Assembly (NCBI GenBank): GCA_012932865.1
Contig: SAXG01000061.1
Location: 225,249-289,248, forward strand
DNA length: 64,000 bases
Origin: Amylostereum areolatum
Taxonomy: Eukaryota > Basidiomycota > Agaricomycetes > Russulales > Stereaceae
Direction of reading: 5' to 3'
A program made the position numbers and the translations under genes. This document shows, one piece after another, positions 35,610 through 47,074 of this stretch. Position 1 is the first letter of the stretch; every line of letters starts with the position of its first letter. The notes beneath the pieces were generated by a model. The model saw only the letters and a program-made list of their open reading frames with translations. It did no database searches and was not told the DNA's origin.

Positions 35610-36634
35610 AAATCCTGTGATTCCAGGATGTCCTTCAACAGCGCTACTGCCTGCTCCTTGCCTTCCGCGTCCAGATCCTTCAGCTGGCGAGTGATCACCG
35701 CGATGGTTTTGGACGGGTCGGGAGTGGCTTTCGCAGTGGGTGGAGCCGTGCTCGTCAGTGGGGGAGGGGCCTTAGATCCAGTCTCCACTGCGCCCACCTG
35801 TCACACGCTCGAGTCGCGGTTGGGGCAGTCGCAGGAGACGTGACCGGCCTGTCGACACATGAAGCACCTGCCCTCACGCATCATCTTTGCGCGCTCGTCG
35901 TCTGTCAGCTTTGCAGGGCAGGTCGAGGTGTTGGTGAAGGCGCTGACTCGGTGCGATGAGGAGTCGTTGGCCGAACCATTCGAGGTGAGCGCGACAGCCC
36001 CCTTGGACTGACTGCTCTTCCTCTCCGGGTTCTCCTCGAGCCATTGGTGGTTGATGCAGCGGGCGCGCTCCTTCCACTCCGCAAGGTCAGTGGGGAATGG
36101 GTACGACCGGGCCACCTGCTTGCCGAGTTCTTGCTGCAGTCCTTTCTTGAAGAAGTGGATCAGCGCTTCCTCGTCATACTCCGTCATAGTTGCCAGCAGT
36201 TCAAACTCGGTGATGAAGTCAGTGACGTCCCGAGTAGTCATCGTGAGCTCGTTGATCTTACGCTGGGCCTCCATCTTTGGTTCGATGGGTACGAAGTCCC
36301 GACCAAACCTGTCCGAAAGCTCCTTGTAGGTGCTGTAGTGGAGCTTTGGGGGTGTTTCGCTGGAGTCCTCGGCTTCTTCCTTCTTGTCCTCATCAGCAAA
36401 GAGCTCCATGCGACGGTGCGTGGCCCAGGAGTTCGCCGTGTCTCCCTCCATCAGACTGAGGAGGAGCATCATCTTGGCATCATCTGTAGTGTAAACATCT
36501 TTGTTAACACGAAGGAACATGCGGAGCTCTAGGGAGAATTGGAGGGTGTCGTGTCTGTCGCCCTTGAAGGGCTTCGGCTTGGGGCCGAGCTCGCGCTTAG
36601 AGGCGGTCGAGGGTTTGGTTTCTTCGTCGGGCAT
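35606..36634 (-). pseudogene. gag: Element A2 gag core with CCHC knuckle
   Basis: Retrotransposon capsid/nucleocapsid protein. From ATG 36634 (MPDEETKPSTASKRELG) it shows the gag capsid region (LELRMFLRVNKDVYTTDDAK, WKERARCINHQWLEENPERK) and a zinc knuckle CFMCRQAGHVSCDCPN near 35840. A TGA follows at 35801-35803, where A1 has CGA, with neighbouring C-to-T type changes. Beyond the stop the frame continues (VGAVETGSKAPP) to DILESQDF and TGA in the TTTTTGA overlap with pol. Confidence 0.88.
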
Positions 36635-37214
36635 TTTGTCAGTGGGGAGGGCGATGTCGAGGGATCAGGTGAAGGCTGCTTCTTGTTGGCATCGGAGTTC
36701 CTTGCGATGTTCTTCAGCTTCGTCAAGCTCGATTTGGACTTCACGCGCGACTTGGAATTCGAGGGGTGTGATGAGTTCCTGGTTGTGTCTCCAAAACCAG
36801 AGATCCTGAACAGGATTTGCACTAGAGGGTTGCCACTCAACTAATATGCGCCCTGGTGTTCCTTGCCGGTTCCGTCGATACGCATACCACTTCCTGGTGA
36901 CGCTGTCGAACTTGAATCCCCTGGGGGGGAAGAGGACAGTGGATCGGCGGGGCGGTGGGGAAGAGGATGCGGGTGGGTCAAGGAAGGCAGTAAGGACGTC
37001 GGTTGCAAGATCAAAGTCTTCGTCTGTGAGATAGTTGCCTCCTTGAAAGTACCAGTCTTGTCTGCTTTCTTCGGGAGGGTTGTGGGCCCAATTTACCGGT
37101 CTCTTGGTGTCTAGGGAGGTGAGGACGGAGTACTCGTACGGACAATAGTCGCGGAAGATACCCGGGGGGAACGCGGGGGTGGGGGGACGGGTGAAGGTTT
37201 GGGAAGCAATGATT
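36635..37214 (-). pseudogene. gag: Element A2 gag N-terminal extension
   Basis: A frame upstream of the gag ATG is protein-like (PPGIFRDYCPYEYSVLTSLD, RKWYAYRRNRQGTPGRILVE, NPVQDLWFWRHNQELITP). It matches the A1 extension at roughly half the residues. It holds one TGA just upstream of the ATG and lacks an in-frame ATG. Confidence 0.6.
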
Positions 37215-37835
37215 CTAAAAGAAGTCGGCCGCGACAGGGCGACGACCGAGGAGTTTCTGGGTGAGGTAGCCGGCTTTTACAGCCTGGCGGATCTTGTGTT
37301 CGAGGTGACAGTGGCGGAGGGTCTTGCCCTTGATAGTGGGACGGAGGACTGGTGGCGGGGTGGATTCCGGTGTGGGGATTGCGAAATTGTAGACGGTAGG
37401 GAAGTTGTGTCGGATGATCAATGGAGGTAGATGGGTGTTGGAACAGGTGTGCCAGGTGGGGGAGTGAATTGAGAATTCGAACCGGTTCCGATCTACGTCA
37501 AAGCACGCAACGACACGAGCGTAGAGGCAGAGGATTGTCTGCCTACCGTGATCGTGATTCCAGCGCCACTCGTATATGCGGCAATTGACTCCGTGGACCT
37601 TCCAGGTATGTTCCCTACAGAGGAGTTCGAGAGCTCGTATGTGATCGACAGTGGCCGCGTTTGCTCGGGACCAGGGGAACGGGGTGTTGCGATCGGGGTT
37701 GAATGCTTGGAGATTGAAGGTGAGAAAGATCGGTTCGGTGGTGGGTTCCAGGGTGGGGGTTTTTAATGTCGTAGAGATGGCGAGGGAGGTATAGGGGAGA
37801 GGGGTGCGAGGTAGGCGTAGGGTAGACTGTCCAGG
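37215..37835 (-). pseudogene. Element A2 ORF0, ATG-less conserved leader frame
   Basis: It ends with KAGYLTQKLLGRRPVAADFF then TAG at 37215-37217. Upstream the same frame reads VHGVNCRIYEWRWNHDHG (about 37540-37595), matching A1 L/F/K variants of the same residues. It has no ATG start. See ORF0 of A1 for the better copy. Confidence 0.55.
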
Positions 37836-37931
37836 TGTCAGAAACGCAGTTTATGAGACCGATGGAACCGCCTAAGTCGCGACGATGGGAGGAGCAAGAG
37901 AGAACAGATGGATTCGAGAGTGTCAGGCCTA
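37836..37931 (-). mobile_element. Element A2 5' LTR, distal piece (split by element B)
   Basis: TGTCAGAAACGCAG and the next 80 bases match the start (plus-strand reading) of family-A LTRs. At 37931 it is broken by element B; the remainder resumes at 55738 after B, with GCCTA duplicated. Internal A2 sequence left of it carries the primer-site complement TGGACAGTCTA (37823-37833, minus). Confidence 0.88.
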
Positions 37932-38521
37932 TGTTACAACTCCGATAAGGTATCTCCTTTTCCCTTACCTTATTCGGAAGGACGTCGCTAAACAACGGAT
38001 TACGACTGTGCCCCAGTTCGTAACTGTCTTGACGACGCGACCACGACGGTGCCACAGATTGTCACCGTCTCAACGGCATAGCCACGATGGTGCCGCAGAT
38101 CGTCACCGTCTCAACGGCATAGCCACGATGGTGCCGCAGATCATCACCGTCTCAACGGCATAGCCACGACGGTGCCACAGTCTCATTCTCGTAGATACTT
38201 GATACAACCGTCGCTCAATGTACATATGTTTACTCGACCTCCTTTCTTATAAAAGGAGGCTCAACGAATGAACTATTCCCCAGCTCGTTCTCTTTGTAAA
38301 TACAGGACTGTTCTAAATAGAACCTCCTCTTAAAGCTATTGAAGAGAACCCAAAGTAACTAAGTCGAAAGCTCGCCTAAGTCTTCCGTGAAGACTTACTG
38401 CTTCGCTTATCGACCTTAACCTTCGTATAACCGAGACGTCTGGATCACCTGATCCCACTTCTCATACACACGAGTACTGTAGCCTGAGTCGCTTGTCACG
38501 TGATAAGGACCGTCCTTAACA
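37932..38521 (+). mobile_element. Element B 5' LTR
   Basis: 590 bp. It contains three tandem 41-bp units of the type GTCACCGTCTCAACGGCATA... (about 38057-38180), where the 3' LTR has two. TATAAAA lies at 38248-38254 and the predicted RNA start AGCTCGTTCT at 38282-38291. Confidence 0.93.
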
Positions 38522-38523
38522 CT

Positions 38524-38533
38524 AGAACGAGCT
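38524..38533 (+). promoter_or_regulatory. Element B primer-binding site, self-complementary
   Basis: AGAACGAGCT begins 2 nt after the LTR and is the reverse complement of AGCTCGTTCT at 38282-38291, 34 nt downstream of the TATA box. This is the same geometry as in families A and C. Confidence 0.75.
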
Positions 38534-41107
38534 CTCCTCTACATTAGCTCACCCTACAGTTTGGCGCAGAGCGTCAAACGAAACACCCACCACGGAGTCA
38601 GCGGAACAACCCGCTGAAAAAAGACCATCAGATTTTGAGATCCCTCAACTCCAATCAAACTGCAGTCGAGAATTCCCCAACGGAAACGAAGATCATCGCT
38701 GGACATTTGATCCCTATAATCTCATTTTTTACTACAACGGAGCCCTCATCGCAAAGGAAAGCAAAGGGACATACGTATACCAGTGGAACCCACCCATATA
38801 CAGATACAACCTTCCCCCAGCGGCAGAATACTACAAAGATAGATCCAAAAGAGAAAAGGAAGATGGAAGCTACGACAACTCACATTGGAAGCGCCCAGAT
38901 TATTCAAGACCTCATATCGGGCCCCTCTCATCAGAAGAACTCTGGAAACACCCGGACGCACAGAAAGTCGAAGAGAAGCCTTACACCGGGAATATTAAGG
39001 ACTACTGGGAATTTGATCCAGATACCGACACAGCCGATACAACAACCGAACCACAGAACCCTCAAACCGAACTCCAGCATCCTCAAGAACCCGCAACAAC
39101 CACACCGCCTCCAGAGGAAACCGCGCCAGAACCTAAGAGAACTATATCAAGCCCCCAAATTAAGTCCGATTCCGGAGGAAGTCGAGAACACAGCCCATCG
39201 AGCGTAGCAGAAATGGAAGAACATACAGAGAACCCAACAAGATCCCAATCACCTGACGACATCTTCGGAACCACAAGAGGAAGAAAAGGAAATCTATTTG
39301 GAAAACCCGAAAACATCGCATCAATGGGAGACACCGCCACCTCGATACCCAACCCCGCCACCACACTTGGCAATGTCCCCCCTGGAGAGACTAATGTACC
39401 GCGCCAGACGCCTGCAACTCCAACACCAGCTGATCCCGCAAAACCGAGACATGAGACTCGATTCCCCATAGGATTTGGCATGGTCGAACCAATAGGACAA
39501 GTTCCCCTAGGATCAGGCATAGCAGAACCAACAAGATGGAAAATGCTATCACCACGATCACCATCACTGTCCGACCGATCAATTGACAATAAGAAAGGAA
39601 AAGAGGTTCAAGACTACGTTTTCGGAAGAGGAGCAACCGCGGATCTTCCGAAAGAATCGAAGCACCCACCAGGGAATTCCCCACCAGGAGGAACAGGAAC
39701 AATCGGATCAAAACCCGATGACAAGGACAAAGGATTCAAATTAAATGCACTAGGAGTATACGATGGAAGGGACCGGGCAAAAGCAGCAAAGTTCATAGAA
39801 CAATGCGTACTTCGCTTCATAGCATTTCCCAACGCGTATGCGGCCAACATGCGTAAGATAACCTTCGTACTCTCGCATCTCACCGATGGACCGGCCCTCC
39901 ACTGGGCGTCCCTTTTAATAAGCAAGATCGATAAGATACGAGATCGTGGTCTAGATCCAGAAGTATACCTTCCATGGACGGCATTCCGCGACTACTTCTT
40001 AGAAACCTTCGGAGAAATAGACCCAGGAAGAGACGCTAGATTCAATATACAGCGCCTAGAGCAAGGCACCATGGAAACCAAAGATTATATTACAATCTTC
40101 AGGGACTACGCCATGGAAGCTGGTTACGATCATAAAGCACTGATCGACCAATTCAAGAGAGGACTGCGCAATGATATCGTGGTCGAGATCCTCAAGAGAG
40201 ACCACATCTCGAACGATATTGACGAATGGTATGAACTCGCATTACGCATCGACAATAACTGGCGAGAAGCTCAAGCGTTCCAACGACATTACACGTGTCA
40301 CGGATCGCTCCATTTCTCTCTTCGTTTGCAGACCTCGTACACGCGACGTGTCACGGCACATGACTTTCCCTTGCATCACATGCTTCAATGACGTCATTGC
40401 CCGGACTTCCGAGCGGGGTTCCGCATCCTTATCTATGACATCACTGCTCCGGACCTTCGTCCTCCGCCCCATGACTCCTTTCCTATTGTTCCCCCCGCTC
40501 GCACCACTATCGCATCGCATCGCACCATCGTTCTCACTTGTATATAAGGACAGTGTTTCTCTTCCCTTTTCCCTAGACTGTCCATCTCGTCATACGGTAC
40601 TGTAGCGCACGTTGCACTACCCTAGACCCCGGCACTCTCGAATCTATTTTCTTCTCGCTCCTCCCATCGTCGTGACTTAGGCGGTTCATCGGTCTCATAA
40701 ACTGTGTTTCTGACAACACGAGACCAATGAACCCGACGAGCAATCTCACACTCCTGTACAAGAAACCACAGACGTACGTTCCATTCCGAAGAGGAAACAG
40801 AAATAAAGGAAACATTACCACCACCAGAGTCGCTCAAACAGGAAACAACAGCCGAAACTTCAGACGCCTTACCCCGCAAGAACGTACCGAACTCCAGAAA
40901 TCAGGATCATGCTTCTACTGCCGGAAGCCAGGACACATCTCCAGGAACTGCCCAGAGAAACGTACCCAAACAACGATCAGTGCACGAACAGCGAATCTAA
41001 CATCGGAAGAATCCCCGATTGATCAGATCACCAAACTTGTGAACAAAATGGACAGTGAAATGTTCGCACGCACTGCCAACATGTTCAAAGACAATCAGGG
41101 TTTTTGA
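38526..41107 (+). CDS. gag: Element B gag, interrupted by a solo LTR
   Basis: Structural protein of the particle. The frame opens after TAG at 38523-38525 and runs without a stop to 40295; after the solo LTR and one copy of its target duplication it resumes at 40721 in the same frame. The N-terminal 229 codons contain no ATG (first in-frame ATG is 39213) yet look coding (HRWTFDPYNLIFYYNGAL, YVYQWNPPIYRYNLPPAAEY). The capsid core has ALHWASLLISKIDK, YLPWTAFRDYFLETFGEIDP and KDYITIFRDYAMEAGYD. The CCHC knuckle CFYCRKPGHISRNCPEK is near 40915. It ends DNQGF, TGA within TTTTTGA at 41101-41107, overlapping pol. Family-A gag has the same end arrangement. Confidence 0.85.
40296..40715 (+). mobile_element. 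Solo family-A LTR in element B gag
   Basis: 420 bp from TGTCACGGATC to GTTTCTGACA, with 5-bp duplication ACACG at 40291-40295 and 40716-40720. No internal region remains, so the element was lost by LTR-LTR recombination. The gag frame on both sides matches when LTR and one duplication are ignored. Confidence 0.95.
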
Positions 41108-44100
41108 ATCGTCCTTCAACCGCGGCTGTTGAAAGGACACAGACAATGAACTTTTCAAATCGATCTCCTGTGCAGGAAACAGGAGATGACGTAAATAGAA
41201 CAGTGTATATAAGGTCATACCAAGATGGGGCAACGCACGCTCCATCAATTCATATACCTGTTATGTTTCATGGAAAGTTCCGTAAAGCCGCAGCAAAAGC
41301 GCTACTAGATAGCGGAGCGAGCAGCACCCTGATCCACCCAGATTTCGTGCGAAAACACAAGATGAATCTGATCCAACTTAAGAAACCGATACCGATATAC
41401 AACGTTGACGGATCTCGGAACACTCTGGGAGAAATCAAACAAAAGGTACACCTTCCGATGACAATGGAAGGGATCAATGGAGAAATTCACCGCGAAACCC
41501 TAGGATTATTCGTCACAGCCCTAGGAGGAGACGAGGTAATCTTAGGAACCCCTTGGCTCAAAAAACACAACCCTAGCATTGATTGGAGAAAGAAACAGAT
41601 TACATTACAGACATGTCCAGGTACGTGCTCCACTACGAGTAAAAGGATGACCGTCCAAGGAAAGGACGAACCCGTCCTACCATCATTCGAAGAACAAAAG
41701 GCAAACCCCCACGCAACAATAGAAGAACAGGAAGATTCTGAATTCGATTCCGATCTCGTCGAGATCAAGATGATCAGAACATTCTATGGAAAAACTAACA
41801 TAGAAGCGATACCGGTTGCAGAAGAAACGAACGAAACCAATACCTGGATAACAGCAAGAGCAACTAAGGCACAAGAACTCGCAGAAAGGGCGGCCATGGG
41901 AGAGAAGAAGAAGACACTCGAGGAGATGATTCCACCCAGCTACAAACAGTATCAAAAGGTATTCGAAAAGAAAGCGTCGGAACGCTTCCCAATCAGTAGA
42001 CCTTGGGATCATGCGATAGACCTGATCGAAGGATGGAAACCTCGAAATTGCAAATTGTATCCAATGACGGTACCAGAACGAAAGGAACTAGACACATTCG
42101 TAGACGAACATCTACGAAAAGGATACATCCGAGAATCAAAATCAGAGATATTGTCGCCCTTCTTTTTTATCAAGAAGAAAGATGGATCTCTTCGACCAGT
42201 ACAGGACTATCGCTATCTCAACTCCATCACGGTAAAAAATGAATACCCGATCCCGCTCATCTCAGATCTCATCGACAAACTCAAAGATGCTAAGATCTTC
42301 TCAAAGCTCGATCTCCGATGGGGATACAACAATGTTCGAATCAAAGAAGGAGATCAATGGAAAGCTGCGTTCAAAACAAACAGAGGCCTGTTTGAACCGA
42401 TGGTGATGTTCTTCGGACTAACCAACTCGCCCGCAACGTTCCAAGCAATGATGAACGCACTATTCAAAGGATTAATAGACACGGGAAAAGTAGTGGTGTA
42501 CATGGACGACATATTGATATTCACGGAAACACTCGACGAACATAGAAGACTGATGAGAGAAGCCCTTCAAATTCTGGAACGAAACGATCTGTTCCTGAAA
42601 CCGGAAAAGTGCTTCTTTGAACAATCATCAATCGAGTACCTAGGCGTGATAATCACGCATAACAAGGTACAGATGGACCCGATTAAGGTTCAGGGACTAT
42701 CTGAATGGCCTACACCGAGGAAAGTAAAAGAAGTTCAATCATTCCTCGGATTTGGGAACTTCTATTGACGTTTCATCAGAGACTATTCTAAGATCGCAAG
42801 AGCACTATTCCAACTCACGAAGAAGGACCATGATTGGAACTGGACGACCGAATGTGAAAATACTTTCAACAGGCTGAAACACGAGTTCACGTCGTCCCCA
42901 GTCTTGATCATGCCTGACGAAAACAAACCGTTCCGCATAGAAAGCGACGCCTCCGACTTCGCGTACGGAGCTATCCTATCACAACCAGATGAAACCGGAA
43001 GATGGCATCTGGTCGCGTACCTGTCCAAATCGTTGTCACCAGCGGAACAGAATTACGAAATATACAACAAGGAACTCTTGGGAGTGGTAAAAGCCCTAGA
43101 ACACTGGCGACACTATCTAGAAGGAGCGAACTGCAAGATCGAAATCTGGACAGACCACAAAAATCTGGAATATTTTACAACAGCCCAGAAGCTCAATCGA
43201 CGACAAGCACGATGGAGCTTGTACCTATCCTGCTTCGACTACACCCTGGTGCACAAACCAGGAAGTACAAATAAAGTGGACGGACTTTCTAGAAGATCAG
43301 ATCATAAAGAAGACATTCCAGACAACGACAAACGAATCCTACTCCACCCTTCAATATTCAAGGCTAGAGCCACTGGAAGGGGAACAGTCGAAGCGATCGG
43401 AGATAAAGAACTTCTCAGAGAACTAAGGAACTTCTCACACCTAGATGATGAGGTTTGGACAGCGCTAGATACGATCAAAAAATCAGGACCACGTACCCTT
43501 GCAAAAGGAATCGAAGATTGGAACTTCGAGAATGATCTGATCATCAGAAAAGGGAAGATCTATGTACCACAGAATCTCGAACTGCGACGCATGATCCTAA
43601 AATCGCATCATGATCTCCAGACGATTGGACATCCAGGAGAAATGAAAACTCTAGAACTGGTACAAAGAAACTTTTGGTGGCCAAAGATGATTTCCTTCGT
43701 AAAAGGCTATGTCCAAGGATGTCCCGTATGCCAGTCAACAAAGAATGTCACGCACCCGGCAAAACATCCATTACAACCTACGGAAATACCAAAACGACCA
43801 TGGGAAACAATCACATCAGATTTCATCACAGATCTTCCGATCTCCAATGGATTTGATTCGATCAACGTAGTCGTCGACAGGTTCACCAAAACCGCAGTAT
43901 TCACACCGTGCCTAAAGACGATCAATGCAGAAGAAACGGCTGATCTTCTGATCGACAACGTCTACAGACGATTTGGCCTATGGAAAAGAATGATATCAGA
44001 TAGAGGTCCTCAATTCGCATCCAAAGTATTCCAATCCATTTGCGAAAGCCTTGGAATTGTCTCGTCACTCAGTACGGTGTACCATCCCCAAACAGACGGA

Positions 44101-44994
44101 GAAACTGAAAGAATGAATCAAGAACTAGAACAATATCTTCGAGCATTCTGCAACGGAGATCAAACAAATTGGGCGAAACTTTTACCAAAAGCAGAATTCG
44201 CACACAATATACGACAACATTCAGCTATGAAAGCTTCCCCATTTGAACTCCTACACGGATATCAACCAGTGTTTAACCCGACAATACCAACCGATCCACG
44301 GATACCAACAGCCGAAGAAAGAATAAAGAACTTTAAGAACACATGGGACAACGCAGAAGCAAGCCTGGAAATAGCTGCTAAATTGATGAAAATGCAGCAC
44401 GACCAAACTTTCACACTACGAGATCAACTCAAACAGGGCGACCAAGTATGGTTAGACGGAAAAAACCTTAACACGGTATACCCGAAAACCAAGCTAGCAC
44501 CGAAACGATTCGGCCCGTTCAAAATTGAAAAGGTTATAGGACCGGTAACCTATCGCCTAGAACTACCAACGAAATGGAAAATACACCCAGTATTTCACGC
44601 AGCGCTGTTAATCCCATTCAAAGAGACAGAGCAATATGGCGAAGCTTATGAAAGACCGCCTCCGGAACTAGTAAACGATGAAGAACTCTACGAATTAGAA
44701 ACAATAGTAGCCTCAAAACTAGACAAACGGTATTCCGAACCATTACATTACTTCGTGAAATGGAAGGGCTACCCAGACTCCGGTAACACATGGGAACCGG
44801 CATCTAATCTCGAAGGATCAAAAGCTGCGATCGCGGAGTTCCATCGGAATAACCCCAAGGCACCGAAGTTGCCACCACAGCCAATCAGAGATACCAACAC
44901 AGAAGTTACTGATCGTGACGAGATCGCTGCAACACCGCAAGAGCGAAGACCAACAAGACGAAAGAAACGCAAGACGAAAGTAAGACATCGGTGA
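41104..44994 (+). CDS. pol: Element B pol polyprotein with one in-frame TGA
   Basis: Polyprotein of protease, reverse transcriptase, RNase H and integrase. Seen in order: protease LLDSGASSTLIHPDFV (41305); [20 protein letters not shown] (42185), [15 protein letters not shown] (42410) and YMDDILIF (42498); RNase H IESDASDFAYGAILSQ (42945) and [20 protein letters not shown]; integrase zinc finger SHHDLQTIGHPGEMK and CPVCQ (43600-43740), core TSDFITDLPISNGFD, ISDRGPQFASK and YHPQTDGETERMNQELEQ; then the chromodomain ELETIVASKLDKRYSE, YFVKWKGYPDSGNTWEP (44690-44800). It starts in the -1 frame relative to gag at TTTTTGA with no ATG at the junction. TGA at 42766-42768 sits where the family has Arg (FY-R-RFI), a likely CGA-to-TGA change. 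Otherwise it is open throughout. Confidence 0.93.
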
Positions 44995-46654
44995 GACTCA
45001 ATGCCATTCAGGCGAATGCACTGCCAACAAGGGGGGGATAAAAACCCTACGGATTCAACAAGACAGATCACCAATGTCCACCATCCCAAACGCAACCAAC
45101 ACCTCCTCTACCAATCCAATCGTCTCACCCAACAATGTCGACCGCCTCCGCCTCGTCTGCAACAGAGCACACCACACTCAGCAGGAACGCGCCCTCTGCG
45201 GAGACTGCTTCATCACTCGATCGGCAGCAATCTTCGCAATTAAGTCAGTACCTCCTCCGTCTAGGTCAGGACCAGACAGAAGAACAGGGGGTAAGCCGAT
45301 TAGAAGCACACAGAAGAACCCTAACTGAAGCACCCGGATTCCTCACAGGTGCTAATGCAATCCCCGTGGCCCGGAGCAACGGAAGTCCCACCGCCCGATT
45401 CCCCGATACTAGAGAGCCAGATAGCCCGCATGATAGCCGGAGTGGCGCTCGAGCAGGCCAGAGAACGGATTGACGACCTCAAGAGGGAGTCAGCCGACGT
45501 CCAGAACATCTTGAAGAACCACATCAAGATGCTCGACGGAGAACTCCGCCAGCTAGACTCGAGGTACCTGACGCTCTCGACCGAAATGGAGGAGCGAGAG
45601 GTCAAGCTTCTTCGACGATTCAGGAAGCTAGCGCAGCGGCTATACTCAACATCGCAGAACTCCGAAAGTTCCTCACCGAAGTCGGACACCGAGTCAACTG
45701 GCTCAACTGGGAAAGACACACCTTCCGTGCAGCTTACGAAGGAGAAATCCTCCGAAGGCGAATGGAAACTACCGGAGTTCCCCATATGTCGTCACACGAC
45801 GGCCCCGACATCGACCTCATCTTCCATGGATATCACATCTCCCCAGGCTACACTGTTCGACCCGATCCCATCGCATCTGCCCTCGCCAGACCCCCATTCC
45901 TTCCTAACACCCCTCCATGACCCGTCACCACTCCCACACCGCCAGGATCCCTACCCATCCCCGGCCTCACCCAGATTAACCCCATCCAGCCTCCCGTTGC
46001 TAGAAACGGCGTACCCGGAGAGCGATCCGGACAGCCCCTGGCTTCCCCAGAGCCCAGACAACAGACCGGCGATCCGCGACCAGTACCTAGGACATCTTCT
46101 TGGCTGCCCGCAATGCCTAGACCGCCAACTCCATTCCCGGTATCTGCTAGCGACACTCCCATGCCATGGCACGGAGGCCCCCCTGCTTATCCCTCGTTCC
46201 TACGCTCACACCCCGACCACGATCGAGATTCCATCACCCAGGATCCCCGAATCACCCCACAGCGACGTAAACATGATTCTGTCGACCCCGACGGAAGACC
46301 GCTCAAGCGGATCAGAGACGTCGGACTCTCCGATAAGTCGAGCGATGAGGAACTGCAACAAAATCCATGAGATAATCGAACAAATGATGGAGACCCACGC
46401 TCGCTGGAGACGGAAGCACGAGTCAATGGACGAGTCGGACAGTTCAGCGGGAGAATTGGACAGTCCGACGGACGACAAGACGAAGGAAGTAGCCGAGAAT
46501 CCCTCGGACCCATGGAGCGACGAGCCGACCACGTGGACGCAAGAGAAGTGGGACGCGATTCCCGCGAAGCCGCGGAAACGTTGCTGGAAATGCGGCGAGC
46601 GAGGCCATCTCCGCCGAGATTGCCCCCGTCGCAAGAACGCTCCCCCTCACTTCC

Positions 46655-47074
46655 TGTCAGAAACGCAGTTTATGAGACCGATGAACCGCCTAAGTCGCGA
46701 CGATGGGAGGAGCGAGAAGAGAATAGATTCGAGAGTGCCGGGGTCTAGGGTAGTGCAACGTGCGCTACAGTACCGTATGACGAGATGGACAGTCTAGGGA
46801 GAAGGGAAGAGAAACACTGTCCTTATATACAAGTGGGTACGATGGTGCGATGCGATGCAATAGTGGTGCGAGCGGGGGGAACAATAAGAAAGGAGTCATG
46901 GGGTGGAGGACGAAGGTCCGGAGCGATGATGTCATAGATAAGGATGCGGAACCCCGCTCGGAAGTCCGGGCAATGACGTCGTTGAAGCATGTGATGCAAG
47001 GGAAAGTCATGTGCCGTGACGTGTCGGGTGTACGAGGTCTGCAAACGAAGAGAGAAATGGAGCGATCCGTGACA
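46655..47074 (-). mobile_element. Element A1 3' LTR
   Basis: 420 bp, plus-strand reading TGTCAGAAACGCAG to GATCCGTGACA. Confidence 0.95.

Noticed and set aside
46765..47074. Pol coding inside the A1 LTR as a real domain
   Set aside because: The same LTR sequence lies outside pol in other copies; open frame is probably incidental.
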